Origin: Desulfobulbaceae bacterium
GTDB taxonomy: Bacteria; Desulfobacterota; Desulfobulbia; Desulfobulbales; Desulfurivibrionaceae
Direction of reading: 5' to 3'
NCBI GenBank assembly: GCA_003557565.1
Contig: PWOG01000198.1
Location: forward strand, 1 to 10,251
Length of the DNA: 10,251 bases
Under the pieces are notes generated by a model. That model was not told the DNA's origin and searched no databases. It saw only the letters and a list, made by a program, of their open reading frames with translations. The position numbers and the translations under genes were made by a program. Below are positions 5,982 through 10,251 of the stretch, piece after piece (position 1 is the stretch's first letter; the number at the start of each line of letters is the position of its first letter).

Positions 5982-7454
5982 TCACGCACGTTCATCGCTG
6001 TCATCTTCCGGCGGCGCTTGCTCCTGGTCTTCTTCCGTCGATTCCGGGCCGGCCTGCTCATCGGCGGCGGGCTCCGTCCCCTCCGCCGGGGTTGTTTCGG
6101 CGGCCGGTGCTTCGTCAGCCGGTGTTTCTTCGGTCGGTGTTTCTTCGGTCGGTGTTTCTTCGGTCGGTGCTTCGGCGGCGGCTTCGTCCGCCGGTATTGC
6201 CACCGCCTCGGCGTCCTTGGGCGGGGCCACCCTGGCGGCGGCGCTGATCAGCGCCTGGGCTTCCGGCTCCTCCAGCTTAAGGATGGCCGCCACCTCGGCG
6301 GCCGTTGCCGCCGCCAGCTCGGAAGCCCCGACGATGCCGCCGTCATAAAGCTTCTCCGCCTGCTTTTCGGTCATGCGCTCAACATCCAGCAGGGACTGAA
6401 AACCGTCCTCGATGGAACGGGAGTACTTGGTCTCGCTCTTGACATCGATCCGCCAGCCCAGCAGGTCCGAGGCCAGCCGCACGTTCTGACCCTGGCGGCC
6501 GATGGCCAGCGACAGCTGATCGTCGGGCACCACCACCAGCAGGGTGTTGTTTTCCTCGTCCACCACCACCATGGAAACCTGGGCCGGAGCCAGGGCGTTG
6601 GAGACATAACGGGCGGGGTCTGGGCTCCAGGGAACGATATCGATCTTTTCTCCCTGCAGCTCCTGGACCACGTTCTGGACCCGGGAGCCTTTCATGCCGA
6701 CACAGGCGCCCACCGGATCGACATCGCTTTCCGTGGAGCTGACGGCGATCTTGGCCCGGGAACCCGGCTCCCGGGCCACCCCCATGACCTTGACGATACC
6801 CTCGGCGATCTCCGGCACCTCCATGGAGAAAAGCTGGGTGAGAAAATCGTTGCAGGTCCGGCTCAGGATCAGCTGGGGCTCCTTGGAAGACTGGCGGACA
6901 TCCAGGAGGTAGGCCCGAATCCGGTCGCCCTGGCGGTAACTCTTGCGGGGCATCTGTTCCCGGGCCGGCAGAATGGCGTCGGTGCGGCCCAGATTGACGA
7001 TCATGTTGCCCCGCTCGAAACGCTGCACGATGCCGTTGACGATATCCCCCTTGCGCTCCTTGAACAGATCGAAGACCACATCGCTTTCCGCTTCCTTCAT
7101 CTTTTGGATGATGACCTGCTTGGCGGACTGGGCGGCAATGCGGCCCAGGTCGGCGGCGGAGTCCATCTTGCTGCCGAGCTCATCGCCGAGCTCCACTTCC
7201 TCGTCCAGGTCCTTGGCGTCGGCAAGGGTGATTTCGGTCTGTTCATCCTCCACCTCTTCCACCACGGTGCGGAACTGGAAGAGTTCGATCTCGCCGATCT
7301 CGTCGTTATAGCGGGCCTCGATCTCGCGGCGCTGGCCGTATTTTTTCTTGGCCGCGCTCATCACCGCATCCTCGATGGCCTCGATAAGCAAATCGCGATT
7401 AATGCCCTTGTCGCGGCTGATCTGATCAATGATTCTTTTAAGTTCGGATATCAT
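5982..7454 (-). CDS. nusA: Transcription termination/antitermination factor NusA
   Basis: NusA binds RNA polymerase and nascent RNA, lengthens pauses, stimulates intrinsic termination and joins antitermination complexes. The 490-aa product has the polymerase-binding N-terminal domain (1-130), an S1 domain (about 134-186), KH1 with GACVGMKGSRVQNV (249-262) and KH2 with LSLAIGRQGQNVRLA (314-328). One helix-hairpin-helix-type segment follows (about 350-408). An acidic low-complexity tail (412-490) contains three exact TEETP pentapeptides (431-445). The ATG at 7454 has GGAG 8 bases upstream and yields the conserved start MISELKRIID; the in-frame ATG at 7505 is rejected. The tail is probably disordered, and its function is unknown. 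Confidence 0.97.
   Translation of the reverse strand: MISELKRIIDQISRDKGINRDLLIEAIEDAVMSAAKKKYGQRREIEARYNDEIGEIELFQFRTVVEEVEDEQTEITLADAKDLDEEVELGDELGSKMDSAADLGRIAAQSAKQVIIQKMKEAESDVVFDLFKERKGDIVNGIVQRFERGNMIVNLGRTDAILPAREQMPRKSYRQGDRIRAYLLDVRQSSKEPQLILSRTCNDFLTQLFSMEVPEIAEGIVKVMGVAREPGSRAKIAVSSTESDVDPVGACVGMKGSRVQNVVQELQGEKIDIVPWSPDPARYVSNALAPAQVSMVVVDEENNTLLVVVPDDQLSLAIGRQGQNVRLASDLLGWRIDVKSETKYSRSIEDGFQSLLDVERMTEKQAEKLYDGGIVGASELAAATAAEVAAILKLEEPEAQALISAAARVAPPKDAEAVAIPADEAAAEAPTEETPTEETPTEETPADEAPAAETTPAEGTEPAADEQAGPESTEEDQEQAPPEDDSDERA
6106..6180 (-). repeat. 15-bp tandem repeat within nusA
   Basis: Three exact copies of a 15-bp unit (6121-6135, 6136-6150, 6151-6165) are flanked by diverged copies at 6106-6120 and 6166-6180. 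The unit length keeps the reading frame and encodes TEETP, with ADEAP and AAEAP as the diverged pentapeptides. Exact DNA identity, rather than only protein similarity, suggests recent expansion by slippage or unequal exchange. Copy number may vary between strains. Confidence 0.85.
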
Positions 7455-7479
7455 CCTGACTGCTCCATGTTTTATAAAA

Positions 7480-7530
7480 GGTAACCGTTCACCCGGGGCC
7501 AGCAACCTGTTGATTTATCGGGCCGTTACC
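7480..7530 (-). repeat. Intergenic inverted-repeat element between rimP and nusA
   Basis: The unit begins GGTAACCG and ends CGTTACC, which are inverted relative to each other (GGTAAC ends), and its middle carries GGGCCAGCAACCTGT (7496-7510). The same 15 bases occur at 8051-8065, with AACCGTTC upstream in both (7483-7490 and 8040-8047) and CGGGCC downstream. The rimP stop TAA (7528-7526) lies within the right end. It resembles a short REP-like palindrome. No function can be assigned. Confidence 0.5.
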
Positions 7531-7993
7531 ATTCAACTACCAGCTTGGCCCGCCGCACCGCCGCCAGCGGCACCGGAACCGGGCCGGTTTCAGTCTCCAC
7601 GGTAATCACGCCGTCGGCCAGGTCGCCTAAGCGGCCGATTATCACGTTCTGCCCGTCAATCTCTTCCCGGCAGACCAGCTTGGCCATTTTGCCCCGACTG
7701 CGGGAGTAATCCCGCTCCCGCTTCAGGGGGCGGTCCAGCCCCGGCGAGGAGACCTCCAGATGAAAGGGCCGCTCGATGGGGTCCTCCACCTCCAAAAGAT
7801 GGGAGACCTCGCGGCTGACCCGGGCACAATCGTCGATGCTCACACCATCATCGGCGTCGATGATCAGGCGCAGCACCCAGCCCTGGGCCTCGCGGCGGAA
7901 CTGCAGTTCCGCCAACTCCAGGCCGTGGTCCAGGACCACCGGTTCCAGCAGTTCGTTCAAGCGGCGGACAAGGGCGGATTCTCCGGCCGGCAT
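7526..7993 (-). CDS. rimP: Ribosome maturation factor RimP
   Basis: RimP binds early 30S intermediates and assists assembly of the 3' head region around proteins S19 and S12. The 155-aa product has the usual family length, with the N-terminal alpha/beta domain (about 7-80), the signature LEVSSPGLDRPL (79-90) and the C-terminal SH3-like barrel (about 95-155). The ATG at 7993 was chosen because GGAGG lies 10 bases upstream and the family-typical LLEPVV segment follows; an in-frame ATG at 8041 lacks family similarity in its extra residues. It is the first gene of the rimP-nusA-infB-rbfA-nrnA-truB transcript. Confidence 0.96.
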   Translation of the reverse strand: MPAGESALVRRLNELLEPVVLDHGLELAELQFRREAQGWVLRLIIDADDGVSIDDCARVSREVSHLLEVEDPIERPFHLEVSSPGLDRPLKRERDYSRSRGKMAKLVCREEIDGQNVIIGRLGDLADGVITVETETGPVPVPLAAVRRAKLVVEW

Positions 7994-8037
7994 AAACGTT
8001 CTTCCTCCATATAAACACTTATTACATTGCAACCCCG

Positions 8038-8085
8038 ACAACCGTTCCCAGGGCCAGCAACCTGTAAATCTAACGGGCCACTAAC
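8038..8085 (-). repeat. Second copy of the rimP-region repeat, in the rimP leader
   Basis: GGGCCAGCAACCTGT (8051-8065) is identical to 7496-7510, and the flanking AACCGTTC and GGGCC are also shared. Overall this is a diverged copy of the repeat at 7480-7530, in the same orientation. Its outer ends pair less well. The two copies therefore bracket rimP, one upstream and one downstream. Confidence 0.5.
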
Positions 8086-8112
8086 TATACTAACGGGCCA
8101 CTAATCGTTCAG
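8070..8112 (-). promoter_or_regulatory. Possible rimP operon promoter between 15-bp direct repeats
   Basis: CTAACGGGCCACTAA occurs exactly at 8070-8084 and 8090-8104 (20-base period). On the minus strand TATAGT (8089-8084, 5 of 6 match to a -10) sits between the two copies. The matching -35 position (8112-8107, CTGAAC) is weak at 3 of 6, so an activator or another promoter may be involved. The paired repeats around a -10 would suit an operator, but this is speculative. No better promoter for rimP was found in the gap. Confidence 0.25.
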
Positions 8113-8200
8113 CCGTGCCGCAGATGAGGTCTTGCCGCCGGGCGCCGCGTACACCGGGCACCAGAAGCCTGGCTGCTTGCCCGAAGGTGCGGTGCGGCTG
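8110..8200 (-). other. Nested inverted repeat upstream of rimP
   Basis: An outer pair (8110-8121 with 8189-8200) matches at 10 of 12 positions; the two exceptions would be G-U pairs in a plus-strand RNA but mismatches in a minus-strand RNA. Inside it lies a clean hairpin at 8155-8183: CGGGCA pairs with TGCCCG, and CCAG with CTGG around a 4-base loop, with a 5-base one-sided bulge (8173-8177). No coding region fits. It may be a structured leader, a small RNA or a palindromic repeat. Confidence 0.4.
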
Positions 8201-8227
8201 CTAAGGTCACACCCGGCTGGGGGAAAC

Positions 8228-8251
8228 AAAAAAAGCGGGCTTGCGGCCCAC
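8228..8251 (-). terminator. Intrinsic terminator (third and strongest after tRNA-Gly)
   Basis: On the minus strand GTGGGC (8251-8246) pairs with GCCCGC (8240-8235) around a 5-base loop and is followed directly by seven Ts (8234-8228). It would separate tRNA-Gly transcription from the rimP operon. Confidence 0.85.
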
Positions 8252-8254
8252 TTT

Positions 8255-8280
8255 CAAAATCCCGCCCCGAAAAAAGGCGG
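8255..8280 (-). terminator. Weak terminator-like hairpin
   Basis: CCGCC (8280-8276) pairs with GGCGG (8266-8262) on the minus strand with a 9-base loop, followed by GATTTTG. The stem and T-run are short. It is the middle of three consecutive hairpins. Confidence 0.45.
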
Positions 8281-8285
8281 CTCTG

Positions 8286-8317
8286 AAAAACAGCAGACGG
8301 TTGACACCGCCGTCTGC
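8286..8317 (-). terminator. Intrinsic terminator after tRNA-Gly
   Basis: GCAGACGG and CCGTCTGC form a perfect 8-bp stem (8317-8310 with 8300-8293) with a 9-base loop, followed by TG and five Ts (8290-8286) on the minus strand. It lies 31 bases past the tRNA 3' end and is the first termination signal met by the tRNA transcript. Confidence 0.75.
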
Positions 8318-8348
8318 CGGCGTCTCAGGATGGCCACCGGGAGCGGCC

Positions 8349-8424
8349 TGGAGCGGACAACGGGATTCGAACCCGCGACATCAAGCTTGGGAAGCTTGCA
8401 CTCTACCAGCTGAGTTATGTCCGC
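8349..8424 (-). tRNA. tRNA-Gly (anticodon CCC)
   Basis: This is a 76-base cloverleaf on the minus strand. The acceptor GCGGACA pairs with TGTCCGC. A D-arm with CAGCTGGTAGA follows. The anticodon stem CAAGC/GCTTG encloses TTCCCAA, giving anticodon CCC for GGG codons. The T-arm GCGGG-TTCGAAT-CCCGT closes with one G-U pair. Discriminator U73, typical of bacterial tRNA-Gly, is followed by an encoded CCA. It has its own promoter upstream and three hairpins downstream before rimP. Confidence 0.96.
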
Positions 8425-8444
8425 ATCACTTCCTGATGCCAACG

Positions 8445-8472
8445 AATATACAGGATTTTCCGGTCATGTCAA
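8445..8472 (-). promoter_or_regulatory. Strong sigma-70 promoter of tRNA-Gly
   Basis: On the minus strand a perfect TTGACA (8472-8467) is separated by 16 bases from TATATT (8450-8445, 5 of 6). The start would be near 8438, about 14 bases before the mature tRNA 5' end, a short leader removable by RNase P. Confidence 0.85.
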
Positions 8473-8547
8473 GGCCCGGCTGGGAGGTTCAAAAAAGGGT
8501 CGGGCAAAAATAATTTTATGAGTTACAATATCTGGCTTATCTGAATA

Positions 8548-8562
8548 ACCATGGAACATGGT
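8548..8562. promoter_or_regulatory. Short dyad upstream of purL
   Basis: ACCATG (8548-8553) and CATGGT (8557-8562) are perfect inverted halves around GAA. It lies nine bases upstream of a possible purL -35 and could be an operator. It does not resemble the E. coli PurR box. Function is unknown. Confidence 0.25.
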
Positions 8563-8570
8563 CATCTGCT

Positions 8571-8600
8571 TTGACCCCAAACATACGTTTTATCCATAAT
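8571..8600 (+). promoter_or_regulatory. Possible purL promoter
   Basis: TTGACC (8571-8576, 5 of 6) and CATAAT (8595-8600, 5 of 6) are spaced by 18 bases. The inferred start near 8607 would leave a leader of only about 13 bases including the AAGGAG site (8608-8613), which is unusually short. An upstream TACAAT (8524-8529) without a good -35 is an alternative. Confidence 0.4.
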
Positions 8601-8619
8601 TATCGCTAAGGAGCCCAGC

Positions 8620-10251
8620 ATGCTTGCCCGGATCGAGGTTGGCCTGAAAACCCGAATTAACGATTCCTTCGGCGAGGCGACCCGCAAGCGGATCGCCGCC
8701 GACCTCCAGCTCGCCGTGGACCAGGTGCGCACCATCAAGGTTTTCACCGTGGAAGCTGACATCTCCCCGGACGAACTCCTGGCCGCGGCCGCCGGCCCCT
8801 ACAGCGACCCGGTGACCCAGGATTACGCCCTGGACTCCCTGGCCCTGAACCAGGAACTACCCTTCGACTGGTGCATCGAGGTGGGCTACCGGCCCGGGGT
8901 TACCGACAACGAAGGCCGCACCGCCAGCCAGGCCCTGGAACTGCTGCTGGGCCGCCCTTTAAGCGACGGCGAGGCGGTCTACACCTCGACCCAGTACCTG
9001 CTAAAGGGGGAATTGAGCCGCCAGCAGGCGGAAAACATCGCCTCCCGCCTGCTGGCCAATGAGCTCATCGAACGTTTCACCGTTATGGACCACCAGGCCT
9101 TCGCCGCCCAGGGCGGCTTGCCCGCCTTTGCCCCCCGGGTACGCGATGGTGAGCAGTGGCGACTGACGACCGTGGACCTCAACGTCGGCGACGATGAACT
9201 GATGCGAATCAGCCGGGAGGGGGTGCTGGCCCTGAGCCTGGAAGAGATGCGGATTATCCGCGACCATCTGACCGCCCCTGGGGTGATCGAACAGCGCCGC
9301 CAGATGGGCCTGGGTGAAAAGATCACCGATGTGGAGCTGGAGGTTCTGGCCCAGAGCTGGTCGGAGCACTGCAAGCACAAGATCTTCAACGGCGAGATCC
9401 ATTACGAGGACACCACCACCGGCGAGACGTCCGTTTTCCACAGCCTGTTTGACACCTTCATCCGCCAGCCCACCGCCGAAATCCGCCGGCAGATGGGCGA
9501 CAGCGACTGGTGCCTGTCGGTGTTCAAGGACAACGCCGGGGTCATTCGCTTCAACCAAGACTGGAACATCGCCTTCAAGGTGGAGACCCACAACAGCCCT
9601 TCGGCCCTGGACCCGTACGGCGGAGCGCTCACCGGCATTGTCGGGGTCAACCGCGATCCTTTCGGCACCGGCATGGGCGCCAAACTGATCGCCAACACCG
9701 ATGTTTTCTGTTTCGCCTCGCCCTTCTACGACCAGCCCCTGCCCGCCCGCCTGCTGCACCCCAAGCGGATCTTCGAGGGGGTACGCCTGGGGGTGGAACA
9801 CGGTGGCAACAAAAGCGGTATTCCCACGGTCAACGGCTCGCTGGTCTTCGACTCCCGTTTCGCCGGCAAACCCCTGGTTTTCTGCGGCACGGTGGGGATC
9901 ATGCCGGCGCTGGTGGGCGGCAAACCCTCCCAGGACAAAAAGGCCCTGCCGGGGGATCTCATCGTGATGACCGGCGGGCGCATCGGCAAGGACGGCATCC
10001 ACGGCGCCACCTTTTCCTCGGAGGAGCTCCACGAGGGTTCGCCGGCCACGGCGGTGCAGATCGGCGACCCCATCACCCAGAAGAAGATGTTCGACTGCCT
10101 GCTCAAGGCCCGGGATCTGGGGCTGTACAACTGTATTACCGACAACGGGGCCGGCGGCCTGTCCTCCTCGGTGGGGGAGATGGCCGAGGATACCGGCGGT
10201 TTTGAGCTGCACCTGGACCGGGCGCCGCTCAAGTACCCCGGCCTGCAGCCC
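8620..10251 (+). CDS. purL: Phosphoribosylformylglycinamidine synthase, synthetase part (incomplete at window end)
   Basis: PurL (FGAM synthase) converts FGAR, ATP and glutamine-derived ammonia to FGAM, the fourth step of purine synthesis. The first 544 residues are visible, and the frame stays open to the window edge. Residues 1-155 hold two PurS-like halves (IEVGLKTRINDSFGEATRKR, 5-24; IEVGYRPGVTDNEGRTASQA, 86-105), as in large fused PurL proteins rather than small PurL with separate PurS. A linker region follows (about 180-235), then SEHCKHKIF (248-256), KVETHNSPSALDPYGGALTG (320-339), GDPITQKKM (482-490) and DNGAGGLSSS (508-517). Whether a C-terminal glutaminase is fused or supplied by separate PurQ cannot be seen. 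The ATG has AAGGAG (8608-8613) six bases upstream. It is divergent from tRNA-Gly. Confidence 0.95.
   Translation, partial: MLARIEVGLKTRINDSFGEATRKRIAADLQLAVDQVRTIKVFTVEADISPDELLAAAAGPYSDPVTQDYALDSLALNQELPFDWCIEVGYRPGVTDNEGRTASQALELLLGRPLSDGEAVYTSTQYLLKGELSRQQAENIASRLLANELIERFTVMDHQAFAAQGGLPAFAPRVRDGEQWRLTTVDLNVGDDELMRISREGVLALSLEEMRIIRDHLTAPGVIEQRRQMGLGEKITDVELEVLAQSWSEHCKHKIFNGEIHYEDTTTGETSVFHSLFDTFIRQPTAEIRRQMGDSDWCLSVFKDNAGVIRFNQDWNIAFKVETHNSPSALDPYGGALTGIVGVNRDPFGTGMGAKLIANTDVFCFASPFYDQPLPARLLHPKRIFEGVRLGVEHGGNKSGIPTVNGSLVFDSRFAGKPLVFCGTVGIMPALVGGKPSQDKKALPGDLIVMTGGRIGKDGIHGATFSSEELHEGSPATAVQIGDPITQKKMFDCLLKARDLGLYNCITDNGAGGLSSSVGEMAEDTGGFELHLDRAPLKYPGLQP

Noticed and set aside
5922..7484. 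Plus-strand open frame of 520 codons opposite nusA
   Set aside because: It is antisense to a clear NusA with all domains. The composition is repetitive and no ribosome site or family motif is visible.
7455..7505. Longer nusA beginning at 7505, and likewise longer infB (5883) and rimP (8041)
   Set aside because: Each extension precedes a conserved family start that has a good ribosome-binding site; the added residues are not family-like.
8132..8513. Small plus-strand frames containing TTGFEPATSS or QRDSNPRHQAWEACTLP
   Set aside because: They are translations across the antisense strand of the tRNA-Gly gene, a familiar false ORF pattern.
9001..10212. Minus-strand open frame of about 400 codons opposite purL
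   Set aside because: The plus strand encodes an unmistakable PurL through the same region; the minus frame has no family features.

Overview
The window is a chromosomal segment of a GC-rich bacterium. Gene order and protein sequences fit a Desulfobacterota (deltaproteobacterial) lineage, perhaps close to Desulfobulbales; this is a judgement from memory, since no search was run. It carries a conserved housekeeping cluster for translation, transcription and ribosome maturation. No phage, CRISPR or defence genes are present. The unusual content lies in the intergenic DNA.

Minus strand, in transcription order: tRNA-Gly(CCC) at 8349-8424 with a strong own promoter and three consecutive terminator-like hairpins; a 235-base structured leader region; then rimP (7526-7993), nusA (5982-7454), infB (3085-5829), rbfA (2646-3083), a DHH-family nanoRNase nrnA (1666-2649), truB (956-1672) and rpsO (368-637). 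The infB-rbfA-nrnA-truB part is tightly coupled: a 1-base gap, a 4-base ATGA overlap and a 7-base overlap. rpsO has its own extended -10 promoter and a structured leader. pnp would be expected further along the minus strand, beyond position 1, but is not visible. Plus strand: purL (8620 to the window end, incomplete), divergent from the tRNA gene.

Functionally, IF-2 initiates translation, RimP, RbfA and S15 build the 30S subunit, TruB makes Psi55 in tRNA, NusA controls elongation and termination, and NrnA degrades the shortest RNA fragments. PurL starts an unrelated purine synthesis unit.

The intergenic regions hold at least three related copies of an element of about 133 bp with GTAAGC-type terminal inverted repeats (827-959, 72-205, and a right end at 1-51). 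The best copy is flanked by an imperfect 8-bp target duplication. Ends beginning GTAA and an 8-bp duplication are hallmarks of IS66-family insertion sequences, so these look like non-autonomous IS66-type miniature elements. The copy at 827-959 inserted at the end of truB and now supplies its stop codon; removing it in silico restores a frame two codons longer. Other structure includes twin hairpins with identical stems in the rpsO leader, a perfect 14-bp hairpin downstream of rpsO, a related repeat pair around rimP, a nested inverted repeat upstream of rimP, and a 15-bp tandem repeat inside nusA.
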